Part shown: positions 50,578-58,279 of the stretch, one piece after another
Position numbering within the stretch: position 1 is the first letter of the stretch
How the letters are laid out: each line of letters starts with the position of its first letter
Origin: Faecalibacterium prausnitzii
GTDB lineage: Bacteria; Bacillota; Clostridia; Oscillospirales; Ruminococcaceae
Reading direction: 5' to 3'
NCBI RefSeq assembly: GCF_003287495.1
Contig: NZ_PRLE01000003.1
Span: 186,001-250,000 of the forward strand
DNA: 64,000 nucleotides
The notes under the pieces: generated by a model
Databases searched by the model: none
Told to the model about the DNA's origin: nothing
The model's input: the letters and a program-made list of their open reading frames with translations, nothing else
Made by a program: the position numbers and the translations under genes

Positions 50578-51519
50578 ATGAAACAGCCGCTTGTCAGCAT
50601 CATCCTGCCCGTTTACAACGCCCAGAGCCATCTGGCCCGGTGCCTGAGCAGCATTTGCGCCCAGACTTACCAGAACCTTGAGATCATCGTCCTCAACGAT
50701 GGCTCCAAAGACCAGAGCCTGCCCGTGTGCGAAGAGTTCCGCAAAAAGGATTCCCGCATCATTCTGGTGGACAAGGCCAACTCCGGCGTCTCGGACACCC
50801 GGAACCTGGGCCTGAAACTGGCCACCGGCGAATACATCCAGTTTGTGGACAGTGACGACTACATTGACCCGGATTACACCGGGCATCTGGTGGCCGCTGC
50901 CGAGGAGCACCACGCTGACCTGGTCATCGCGCCCTACAAAATGGTCATCCCGGCAGGTGCTTCCAAACCCGAACAGGTATTGGAAAAGCTGGAGGACGAG
51001 CTGGGCGTGATGACCGTGGCCCGGCCCCCGGAAGTGCGGGAATATGGCTTCCTGCCCGCGGGCGTGTATGACAAAGACCACTTCGCGCTCCGGCTGATGG
51101 ACAAGCCTGCCTCCTATTTTTACAGCGTGCTCTGGAACAAACTCTACCGCCGCATCCTGCTCACCGGCAACGACATCTGTTTTACCAGCGAGGTGCGCTG
51201 GGCGGAAGACCTTGTCTTCAACATGCAGTATATCCAGTACGCGGAAGTGTTTGTCGCCATCGGCACGCCGGGGTACTACTATGTGCAGAACCCTCAGAGC
51301 ATCTGCCACACCCAGATCAACCCGGCCACCATCGTGCAGAACAAATTACAGATGTTCCGCTATTACAAAGATCTTTACACCCGGCTCGGGATGTACGAGG
51401 AGGTACGGCCCCAGCTGTACAAGTTCCTCGTGGACATTGCCGAGAGCACCTACCCCTCCGGGCCGTTCAAAAAGGCCATCGACGAGGCAAAGGCGTACTG
51501 GCGCGCCCACAAACAGTAA
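50578..51519 (+). CDS. Family 2 glycosyltransferase
   Basis: A 313-residue GT-A enzyme: 'VSIILPVYNAQSHLARCLSSICAQTYQNLEIIVLNDGSKD' is the nucleotide-sugar fold and 'YIQFVDSDDYIDPDYT' carries the metal-binding DxD. No membrane segment is seen, so it acts in the cytosol or at the inner membrane face. It is a single gene with ribosome site AAAAGGAGA and a terminator, not part of a visible polysaccharide cluster; acceptor and donor are unknown. Confidence 0.9.
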   Translation: MKQPLVSIILPVYNAQSHLARCLSSICAQTYQNLEIIVLNDGSKDQSLPVCEEFRKKDSRIILVDKANSGVSDTRNLGLKLATGEYIQFVDSDDYIDPDYTGHLVAAAEEHHADLVIAPYKMVIPAGASKPEQVLEKLEDELGVMTVARPPEVREYGFLPAGVYDKDHFALRLMDKPASYFYSVLWNKLYRRILLTGNDICFTSEVRWAEDLVFNMQYIQYAEVFVAIGTPGYYYVQNPQSICHTQINPATIVQNKLQMFRYYKDLYTRLGMYEEVRPQLYKFLVDIAESTYPSGPFKKAIDEAKAYWRAHKQ

Positions 51520-51526
51520 CACAAAA

Positions 51527-51558
51527 GGCGAGTGACCCTGCGGTCACCCGCCTTTTTT
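51527..51558 (+). terminator. Terminator of the glycosyltransferase gene
   Basis: An 11-bp stem (51527-51537 with 51542-51552, one mismatch) with a CTGC loop and six T. Confidence 0.88.
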
Positions 51559-51568
51559 CTGCGATTGA

Positions 51569-51618
51569 GCGCCCCTGACCGGGGAGCTGGACCCGGGAAA
51601 GCGTAGCCTGAGGGGTCA
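51569..51618 (-). repeat. Dispersed hairpin repeat, diverged copy (R4) at the end of the peptidase gene
   Basis: On the minus strand it begins at the peptidase stop codon (TGA 51618-51616) and continues CCCCTCAGGC, then AGCTCCCC with GGTCAGGGG, the same order as the his-operon copy, but with the right terminal repeat lost. Confidence 0.65.
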
Positions 51619-53415
51619 AGCCCCGATGGCGGCGCACTTCTTGGCCAGCCAGTCGCGCTCTTCCTCGGTCAGGCGGGGAGCCAGCTTGGTGAAGACCTCG
51701 CGGTGGTAAGCGTTCAGCCAGTCCAGCTCGTCCCGGGTGAGGACGCCGGGCACGACGGGGGAGGTGGCAATGGGCACGAACATGATCGGCTCAAAGCCCA
51801 GGAACGTGCCGTACTGGTTGTCGGCCTTGTGGACGCACATCAGCTCGTTCTCAATGCGGATGCCGACCTGGCCGCCCTCGTAAACGCCCGGCTCGTCGGT
51901 GACGATCATGCCCGGCTGAAACACGACGGTGTTCCGGCCGTTCAGGGCATGGGGGCCCTCATGGACGTTGCCCACAAAGCTGACGCTGTGGCCGGTGCCG
52001 CAGCGGTAGTTGATGAGGTGACGCCAGAGCGGCTCCCGGGCGATGGTATCCAGCATGTGGCCGTCGCAGTAGTTCAGCCAGACGGCCTTTGCAATGTCGA
52101 TGTGGCACTGCAGCGTCCAGGTGTAGAACAGCCGCTCGTCCTCGGTCAGCTCGCCCAACGGGTAGGTGCGGGTGATATCGGTGGTGCCGTCCAGATAGGT
52201 ACCGCCGCAGTCCACCAGCAGGAAGCCTTTCCGCTCCAGCTTGGCGTGGTCTTCCTCGGTGGCGTGGTAGTGCATCATGGCAGCGTTTCCGCCGTAGGCG
52301 GCGATGGTGCCAAAGCTCTCCACAAGGAACTTGTCCTGTGCGCTGCGGTACTTGTGCAGGATCTCGTCCACGGTCAGCTCGGTCAGCTCCTCACCGGCAG
52401 CCAGACGCTCTTCCAGCTCTTTCTGGAACCGGACCATGGCCACGGCGTCCCGGATGTGGGCTTCCTTGGTGTGGGCCAGCTCCACTTCGTTCTTGATGCC
52501 TTTCATGGGCAGCAGGGGGTCGGCCTCGTCTTTCACGGTGAGCGCCTTGTTCTCTTTCAGGGTCTCATACACGGCAAAGTTGACGGAAGCCGGGTCGGCC
52601 AGCACGGTCTGGGGCTCGGTCTCGGCCGCCAGGAAATGGAGCACGTCGTCGTACTCGGCAATGGTCACGCCGTTCTCTTTGAGCTCGGCTGCCGCTTCCG
52701 GCTTGAGGCGGGCGGTGTTGAGGAAGAGGACCGCGCGGTTTTCGGTGACATAGCAGTAGGCCATGGCGTAGGGGGTGCACTGGATATCCATGGCACGGAG
52801 GTTGAGCAGCCAGGCCAGGTTGTCCAGCTTGCCCACCAGCTGGGCGGTGCAGCCCAGCTCCTTGAGCTTTGCCCGCAGCTGGCCCAGCTTCTCGGCGGGG
52901 GAGAAGCCTGCGTACTCTTTGGGCAGGATCCAAGCCGGGGTGGCGGGCAGGGCCGGGCGGCCCTCGGTCCAGAGCTCGTCCTCCAGATCCAGCGTTTTGA
53001 TGCTGCCGTGCTTTGCTTCCAGAGCCTTCTCCAGCCCGCGCACCAGCCCGCAGGAGGCCGTCAGGCCACACAGGCCCAGCTTGCCGCCCTCGGGCAGGAC
53101 CTTGGCGCAATATTCTTCCACGGTGGGCACGCCCGGCTCGCCCATCTTCTGGAGCTGGATCTCGGTGCCGGCGATCTCTTTCTCGGCCTGCACAAAATAG
53201 CGGCCATCGGCCCAGACCGCACTCTCGGTCATGGTGACGACAAAGTTGGAGTTCTCGCCGTGGAAACCGGAGAAATAGGTCAGGGAGGTGTAGTGCTCCG
53301 GCAGATACTCGCTGGCGTGGGGGTCGCCCACGGGGATCAGGTAAACATCCACACCGTTTGCTTTCATGGCGGCGCGCAGGGCGGCCAGACGCTCAGGAAC
53401 AGAATTCATGCTCAT
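51616..53415 (-). CDS. pepP: Aminopeptidase P family metallopeptidase
   Basis: A 599-residue M24 peptidase that removes an N-terminal residue before proline. It has the long three-domain form: two creatinase-like N-terminal domains (1-310) and the pita-bread catalytic domain. Metal ligands are visible in 'LLVDCGGTYLDGTTDITRTYPLG', 'GTGHSVSFVGNVHEGPH', 'GMIVTDEPGVYEGGQVGIRIENELM'. The C-terminal extension (FVPIATSPVVPGVLTRDELDWLNAYHREV) fits eukaryote-like AMPP2 types. The start is set at the ATG at 53415, with another ATG at 53409. Confidence 0.92.
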   Translation of the reverse strand: MSMNSVPERLAALRAAMKANGVDVYLIPVGDPHASEYLPEHYTSLTYFSGFHGENSNFVVTMTESAVWADGRYFVQAEKEIAGTEIQLQKMGEPGVPTVEEYCAKVLPEGGKLGLCGLTASCGLVRGLEKALEAKHGSIKTLDLEDELWTEGRPALPATPAWILPKEYAGFSPAEKLGQLRAKLKELGCTAQLVGKLDNLAWLLNLRAMDIQCTPYAMAYCYVTENRAVLFLNTARLKPEAAAELKENGVTIAEYDDVLHFLAAETEPQTVLADPASVNFAVYETLKENKALTVKDEADPLLPMKGIKNEVELAHTKEAHIRDAVAMVRFQKELEERLAAGEELTELTVDEILHKYRSAQDKFLVESFGTIAAYGGNAAMMHYHATEEDHAKLERKGFLLVDCGGTYLDGTTDITRTYPLGELTEDERLFYTWTLQCHIDIAKAVWLNYCDGHMLDTIAREPLWRHLINYRCGTGHSVSFVGNVHEGPHALNGRNTVVFQPGMIVTDEPGVYEGGQVGIRIENELMCVHKADNQYGTFLGFEPIMFVPIATSPVVPGVLTRDELDWLNAYHREVFTKLAPRLTEEERDWLAKKCAAIGA

Positions 53416-53536
53416 TGGGTAAAGCCTTCTTTCCAAATCTTACACTTTTACAGTTGCCGGAAGAACGTCCGGCGGCGTTGGTTTGCCGCTTCTTATTGTA
53501 ACATCCCCGCGCGGAGAATGCAATCCGCATCCCCTC

Positions 53537-53576
53537 TTGACAGTTTGTATTTGTTGTATTATACTCAATAATACAA
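53537..53576 (+). promoter_or_regulatory. Promoter and GntR-type operator of the gntR-membrane protein operon
   Basis: TTGACA (53537-53542), 17-base spacer and TATACT (53560-53565). A perfect palindrome TTGTATTAT-ACTCA-ATAATACAA (53554-53576) covers the -10 box, as expected for autorepression by the YtrA-like regulator encoded 15 bases later. Confidence 0.85.
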
Positions 53577-53591
53577 ACAGGAGGAATGAAA

Positions 53592-53966
53592 ATGCTGTTC
53601 CGGTTGGATTTTCAGAGCGCGGTGCCCATCTACCGCCAGATCCGGGATCAGGTGGTGCTGGCCGTGGCGCAGGGGGAGCTGACCCCCGGCGAGCGGCTGC
53701 CCACCACCCGGGCACTGGCGGAGGACGCGGGCGTCAATGTAATGACCGTGAGCAAGGCCTACCAGCTGCTCAAGGCCGAGGGATATCTCGTCACCGACCG
53801 CCGGGCCGGGGCCGTCGTCCGCGCCCCGCGGGGCAAGGCAGCGGGCCTGTCTGCCGACCAGACCGCCCGGCTGAACCTGCTGGCGGGCGAGGCGCGGCTG
53901 GCCGGGCTGACCCTGGACGATTTTGTGGCGGCCTGCAAAGCCGCCTTTGGCGAAACGGAGGACTGA
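53592..53966 (+). CDS. GntR-family regulator, YtrA type
   Basis: A 124-residue repressor. The ATG at 53592, 7 bases after AGGAGG, is preferred over an ATG 6 bases earlier that touches the ribosome site. Residues 1-75 are the winged helix ('SAVPIYRQIRDQVVLAVAQGELTPGERLPTTRALAEDAGVNVMTVSKAYQLLKAEGYLVTDRRAGAVV'). The short helical C-terminal part lacks a ligand-binding domain, as in YtrA regulators, which usually control neighbouring transporter or membrane genes. It starts the operon with the next gene. Confidence 0.92.
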   Translation: MLFRLDFQSAVPIYRQIRDQVVLAVAQGELTPGERLPTTRALAEDAGVNVMTVSKAYQLLKAEGYLVTDRRAGAVVRAPRGKAAGLSADQTARLNLLAGEARLAGLTLDDFVAACKAAFGETED

Positions 53967-53969
53967 ACG

Positions 53970-55331
53970 ATGGAGACCATGAGTGGATTTATGCTGTTGA
54001 CCTTCTGGCTCTGCGCGGGCGTCAATTACATCATGCTGCGCAATATGAGCAAGCGCCAGAAGGGCCTGCTCCTGGGCGTCACCCTGCCCCCGGAGGCAGA
54101 CGCCCTGCCCGAGGTGCAGGCCATTGTAAAACAATATCGAACGCGGCTGGGCACCCTCTGTCTGGTCTGCGCCGCGCTCAGTGTGCCGCTGGCCTTTGTG
54201 CAGGAGACCGCCATCGCGCTGACACTCTGGATGCTCTTCTTTTTGGCCGGGCTGGCCCTGCCTTACCTGCCCCTGCTGCGGGCCAACGCAGAGCTCAAGG
54301 CACTGAAAAAAGCCCATGGCTGGCAGGGGAGCGGCTGCCGCATGGTGGATACCGGCGCGTCCGCATTCGCGCTGCCCAAGCCCATCGGGCTGTGGACCCT
54401 GCTGGTACCGCTGGTGCTCTGCCTGCTGCCCATGGCGCTGCCCGGTCTGCCCCGGGGCCTGATGCTGGTCTGCGGCATTGACGCCGCCTGCGTCCTCCTG
54501 CTCTGGGGGCTGGGGCGGTGGACGTTCCGCCGCCGGGAGGATATGGTCACCGAGGACTCCGCCCGCAACCAGACCCTGCTCCGGGTGCGGCGGCTCTACT
54601 GGGACCGCTTCTGGCGGCTGAACCTCTGGGCCATGGCCCTGCTCAACCTCTTTCTGATTCTGGGCTACCGCTCCGAGGCTGCTATCCTGGGCCTCAGCCT
54701 TGGCTTTACCGTCCTGCTGGTGGCGGCGACGCTCTGGATGGAGCTCTCCGTCCGCCGGGCGCAGGCGGCCCTGACGGAGACGGCTCCCATCGTGGCCGAT
54801 GAGGATGACGCCTGGCTGGGCGGTATCTTCTACTATAACCCCACGGACAAGCGTTTTCTGGTCGCCAAGCGGCTGGGCATAGGCACCACCGTCAACCTGG
54901 GCACCTGGGCGGGCAAACTCTACTATGCCTTTGTCGGCCTTGTGCTGGTGGTCTGCCTTGCCATCGGGCCCATCTTCGGCATTGTGGACAGCATCCCTGT
55001 CCGGCTGGAGCTCTCCGGCAGCGCTCCGGTCTGCCTCGTGGCCTCCCATGGCCAGAGCGAAAAATACCGCTTGGACACCGACGCCATCACCGATGTCCAG
55101 CTCCGGGACACCCTGCCGGATGCCGCCCGCACCTGGGGCACCGGGATGGACCACTATTTGCAGGGGGATTTCTATGTGATCGGGGAGGGGAACGCCCGGT
55201 TCTGCCTCGACCCCACCCAAAAGTGTTTTCTCCGGGTGGAGGCAGGCGGGCAGGTGTATTGGTTCACCGGAGATTCCGAGGACCACACCGCCGCCATTGC
55301 GCAGGCACTGCAATCCACCGTTCACCCCTGA
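53970..55331 (+). CDS. DUF5808/DUF1648-type membrane protein
   Basis: A 453-residue protein with about eight hydrophobic segments. It follows the GntR gene by 3 bases with a ribosome site GGAGGAC inside that gene. Residues 280-312 read 'DDAWLGGIFYYNPTDKRFLVAKRLGIGTTVNLG', the DUF5808 motif, and the surrounding helices resemble DUF1648/SdpI-like proteins found beside YtrA-type regulators. A C-terminal soluble part of about 120 residues probably lies outside. Role unknown; such pairs often respond to envelope stress or toxic peptides. Confidence 0.82.
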   Translation: METMSGFMLLTFWLCAGVNYIMLRNMSKRQKGLLLGVTLPPEADALPEVQAIVKQYRTRLGTLCLVCAALSVPLAFVQETAIALTLWMLFFLAGLALPYLPLLRANAELKALKKAHGWQGSGCRMVDTGASAFALPKPIGLWTLLVPLVLCLLPMALPGLPRGLMLVCGIDAACVLLLWGLGRWTFRRREDMVTEDSARNQTLLRVRRLYWDRFWRLNLWAMALLNLFLILGYRSEAAILGLSLGFTVLLVAATLWMELSVRRAQAALTETAPIVADEDDAWLGGIFYYNPTDKRFLVAKRLGIGTTVNLGTWAGKLYYAFVGLVLVVCLAIGPIFGIVDSIPVRLELSGSAPVCLVASHGQSEKYRLDTDAITDVQLRDTLPDAARTWGTGMDHYLQGDFYVIGEGNARFCLDPTQKCFLRVEAGGQVYWFTGDSEDHTAAIAQALQSTVHP

Positions 55332-55334
55332 TGC

Positions 55335-55380
55335 AAAGGGCCGCGGGAGCCGAATTTTGGCTCCCGCAGCCCTTTCTTTT
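55335..55380 (+). terminator. Terminator of the gntR-membrane protein operon
   Basis: A 17-bp stem (55335-55351 with 55359-55375, one mismatch) followed by CTTTTT, right after the stop. Confidence 0.85.
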
Positions 55381-55540
55381 TGTCATTTGCCCCAAAACGC
55401 AACCAATTTGCAAAAAATGTTACAATTTTTTCTTCAAAAACGGCGTTTTACCATTGACAGCCTTGTTATAATAGAGGAGTAAGATGTTTGAGCCAGCACT
55501 CTGCGGCTCTGTGTGCTAAAAAGAAAGAGGCATTTGAATC

Positions 55541-56737
55541 ATGACCAAAATTGATATCTTCTCCGGTTTCCTGGGTGCCGGCAAAACCACCCTGATCAAA
55601 AAACTGATCAAGGAGTCCTTTGCAGGCCAGAAAGTGGTGCTGATCGAGAACGAGTTCGGCGAGATCGGCATTGACGGCGGCTTCCTCAAGGAGTCCGGCA
55701 TCCAGATCAACGAACTGAACGCCGGCTGCATCTGCTGCTCTCTGGTGGGCGATTTCCGCGCCGCCCTGCAGCAGGTGGTGGAGCAGTACCACCCGGACCG
55801 CATCGTGATCGAGCCCTCCGGCGTGGGCAAGCTGAGTGACGTGACCCGCGCCGTGGAGGGCGTGGCCGAACACCTGGATGTCCAGCTCAGCAGCTTTGTC
55901 ACCGTGGCCGACGTGAACAAGGTCAAGATGTATATGAAGAACTTCGGTGAGTTCTACGACGACCAGATCAGCCATGCAAGCTGCATCATCCTGAGCCGTA
56001 CCCAGAACGCCACCGAGGAGAAGATCGCTGCTGCCGTGGCCATGCTGCGGGAGAAGAACCCCACCGCCACCATCGTGACCACCGCCTGGGACTCCCTGAC
56101 CGGTGAGCAGATCCTCAAGGCCATGTCCACCAAGGACGATTTCAAGGCCGAGCTGATCGCCATGGCTGCCAAGGCCAACGAGGAGCACGCCCACGAGGAT
56201 GAGGAAGAGGAGCACGAGCACCATCACGATCATGAGGACGGCCACGATCATTGCTGCTGCGGCCACCATCATCATGACCACGATGACGACGAGGATGACG
56301 ATGACCACGACGAGCATGAGCATCATCACGATCATGAGGACGGCCACGATCATTGCTGCTGCGGCCATCACCACCACGACGAAGACGACGATGACCATGA
56401 CGAGCATGAGCATCATCACGACGGCCACTGCTGCCATCATCACCACCACCATGACCACGACGCCGACGAGGTCTTTACCAGCTGGGGCGTCGAGACGGCC
56501 AAGAAGTTCTCCAAGGCTGACATTGAGCACGCCCTCACCGAGCTGGACACCGGCAATTACGGCATGATCCTCCGCTCCAAGGGCATCGTGGACGGCGGTG
56601 CCGACGGCTGGCTGGAGTTCGATTACGTTCCCGGCGAGTGGGAAGTCCGTCAGCGCGGTGCCGATGTGGGCGGCAAGCTGGTGGTCATCGGCTCCAAGCT
56701 GGATGAGCACGCCATCGCCACGCTGTTTGGCTGCTGA
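55541..56737 (+). CDS. G3E-family GTPase (CobW/COG0523) with a long His-rich metal-binding segment
   Basis: A 398-residue metallochaperone-like GTPase. Walker A is GFLGAGKTT (residues 9-17), and the metal motif CICC (63-66) is the conserved CxCC of COG0523 proteins. Residues 213-310 are an extreme His/Asp/Glu stretch with repeated HHHDHEDGHDHCCCGHHHH units, able to hold several metal ions, probably zinc or nickel. A CobW C-terminal domain (310-398) follows. It likely delivers metal to client enzymes or stores it. It heads an operon with a second G3E protein and a small membrane protein. Confidence 0.9.
   Translation: MTKIDIFSGFLGAGKTTLIKKLIKESFAGQKVVLIENEFGEIGIDGGFLKESGIQINELNAGCICCSLVGDFRAALQQVVEQYHPDRIVIEPSGVGKLSDVTRAVEGVAEHLDVQLSSFVTVADVNKVKMYMKNFGEFYDDQISHASCIILSRTQNATEEKIAAAVAMLREKNPTATIVTTAWDSLTGEQILKAMSTKDDFKAELIAMAAKANEEHAHEDEEEEHEHHHDHEDGHDHCCCGHHHHDHDDDEDDDDHDEHEHHHDHEDGHDHCCCGHHHHDEDDDDHDEHEHHHDGHCCHHHHHHDHDADEVFTSWGVETAKKFSKADIEHALTELDTGNYGMILRSKGIVDGGADGWLEFDYVPGEWEVRQRGADVGGKLVVIGSKLDEHAIATLFGC
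56222..56367 (+). repeat. Internal duplication coding the His/Cys-rich segment
   Basis: A 44-base sequence is repeated exactly at 56222-56265 and 56324-56367, 102 bases (34 codons) apart, inside the GTPase gene. It encodes HHDHEDGHDHCCCGH twice; a third, shorter copy follows near 56405. The exact identity at DNA level suggests recent in-frame expansion. Confidence 0.85.
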
Positions 56738-56778
56738 TGCCCTCTCAGGCCAAGACGAAAGGATAAAAGGAGAATCCC

Positions 56779-57741
56779 ATGGCAAACGAAATTCCCGTTT
56801 ACCTGTTTGTTGGCTTCCTCGAAAGCGGCAAGACCAAGTTCATTCAGGAAACATTTGAAGACCCCAATTTCGACTCCGGCGACAAGACCCTGCTGCTGGT
56901 CTGCGAGGAGGGCGAGGAAGAATACAACCAGAAGAAATTCGCGTTCCCCGGCGTGACCCTCTACAATCTGGAGGACAAGGCCGAGCTCAACCCCCAGAAC
57001 CTGGCCAAGCTGGCCAAGGAGGCCGATGCAGGCCGCGTGGTGATCGAGTACAACGGCATGTGGCTGCTGCAGGATCTGGCCAACAATCTGCCGGAGAACT
57101 GGATCGTGTACCAGTGCATCGCCACGGCGGACGGCACCACGGCCCTGACCTACGCCCGCGACAACTCCATGCGCAGCCTGATGCTGGACAAGATCGCCCG
57201 CAGCGAGCTCATCGTCTTCAACCGGGCCGAGGCCGTCAACAACGACGCCGCCCGGCAGGAACTGCACAAGCTGGTGCGTCAGGCTTCCCGCAAGTGCGAT
57301 ATCGCCTACGAGTTTGCCGACGGCAGCGTGGCTTACGATGATATCCCCGACCCGCTGCCGTTCGACCTGAACGCCCCGGTGGTGGAGATCGGCGATGAAG
57401 ACTTTGGCATCTGGTATATGGACTGCCAGGACGAGCCCGAGAAGTACACGGGCAAAACGGTCCGCTTCCTGGCGCAGGTCTGCCAGACCAACCGGGCCGG
57501 CAAAAACAGCTTTGTGCCCGGCCGCTTTGCCATGACCTGCTGCGTGCAGGACATCCAGTTTGTCGGCTTCCCCTGCGTTTACGACGGCTACAAAGCCCTG
57601 GAGCAGCGTGCCTGGGTGCGCGTGACCGCCAAGGTCAACTACAAGTTCCACAATATCTACCGCGGCAAGGGCCCGGTGCTGACCGCCCTCTCCGTGGAGC
57701 CCGCTGAGAAGCCCCTGAACGACGTTGTGACGTTCTCTTAA
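56779..57741 (+). CDS. Second G3E-like GTPase with a C-terminal TIGR03943-like domain
   Basis: A 320-residue protein. The N-terminal part has a P-loop GFLESGKT (residues 12-19) and the G3E fold, though it lacks the CxCC metal motif of its neighbour. The C-terminal third ('GKTVRFLAQVCQTNRAGKNSFVPGRFAMTCCVQDIQFVGFPC') resembles the soluble domain of TIGR03943/YcgQ-type proteins, which are linked to metal-related permeases. It starts 41 bases after the first GTPase gene with ribosome site AAAGGAGAA. A joint role in metal handling is inferred. Confidence 0.75.
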   Translation: MANEIPVYLFVGFLESGKTKFIQETFEDPNFDSGDKTLLLVCEEGEEEYNQKKFAFPGVTLYNLEDKAELNPQNLAKLAKEADAGRVVIEYNGMWLLQDLANNLPENWIVYQCIATADGTTALTYARDNSMRSLMLDKIARSELIVFNRAEAVNNDAARQELHKLVRQASRKCDIAYEFADGSVAYDDIPDPLPFDLNAPVVEIGDEDFGIWYMDCQDEPEKYTGKTVRFLAQVCQTNRAGKNSFVPGRFAMTCCVQDIQFVGFPCVYDGYKALEQRAWVRVTAKVNYKFHNIYRGKGPVLTALSVEPAEKPLNDVVTFS

Positions 57742-57805
57742 ATTCGCCCGTCTGCTTTGCGGACGCCTCTCCCAAACAGAGAGGCAAGGGCCAGTCTATA
57801 GCCAG
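57739..57805 (+). repeat. Hairpin repeat variant (R6) after the second GTPase gene
   Basis: It starts at the stop codon TAA (57739-57741) and has the same two-hairpin plan as the other copies, GTCTGC/GCGGAC then GCCTCTC/GAGAGGC around CCAAACA, followed by AAGGGC. Sequence differs from the main family, so membership is uncertain. Confidence 0.45.
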
Positions 57806-57824
57806 TTGGCTTTAGGAGGTTGCT

Positions 57825-58193
57825 ATGAAAGCTTTGTTCCGTATCTTGGGCACGGCGGCTGCCGTTGCTGTCACCGGCGCTGCCATCGTTGTGCTGGATC
57901 AGATCCTCAACGACAAGGCCCCGCTCCATGTGGAGGAAATCGAGTTTCCCGAGGACGCCGAAAATGACGCCGAGGAGGCCGCCAAGACCGCACAGGCTTA
58001 CGCCGAGGGCGAAGTCAAAGTGGAGGGCGAAACCAAAGCGGAGGGCGAAGCCAAAACGGAGGGCCCCAACCCGAACCCCGTGGAGGTCGGCCCTGCGGTT
58101 GCTCCCAAAGATGAGAACGGCAAGTTCGACCCCACCAAGATCGCGGAAGCTTCCGACTTCGGCGATTGGGAAGAGCAGGGCTGCAAGGGCTGA
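57825..58193 (+). CDS. Small membrane-anchored acidic protein
   Basis: A 122-residue protein with ribosome site TTAGGAGGTTG. One N-terminal membrane helix (residues 6-27) is followed by an acidic, low-complexity tail with six-residue repeats of the form EGExKx (about residues 60-80) and a C-terminal DFGDWEEQGCKG. It lies 83 bases after the second GTPase gene and before a terminator, so it probably shares the operon. I do not recognise a family. It could tether or tune the upstream metal-handling proteins, but nothing shows this. Confidence 0.65.
   Translation: MKALFRILGTAAAVAVTGAAIVVLDQILNDKAPLHVEEIEFPEDAENDAEEAAKTAQAYAEGEVKVEGETKAEGEAKTEGPNPNPVEVGPAVAPKDENGKFDPTKIAEASDFGDWEEQGCKG
58005..58058 (+). 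repeat. Three tandem 18-base repeats in the small membrane protein gene
   Basis: Units at 58005-58022, 58023-58040 and 58041-58058 follow the form GAGGGCGAA plus nine variable bases, encoding EGE-x-K-x three times. A fourth begins at 58059 and breaks off. Confidence 0.8.
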
Positions 58194-58218
58194 TCTGCAT
58201 TTTTTGAATCCGGAACAT

Positions 58219-58256
58219 AAAACCCCGGCGGAGTCGAACGATCCCGCCGGGGTTTT
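58219..58256. terminator. Bidirectional terminator
   Basis: A 13-bp stem (58219-58231 with 58244-58256), A's and T's at its base, between convergent genes. Confidence 0.88.
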
Positions 58257-58279
58257 GCTGTAACTTGCTGTATTTTCTT

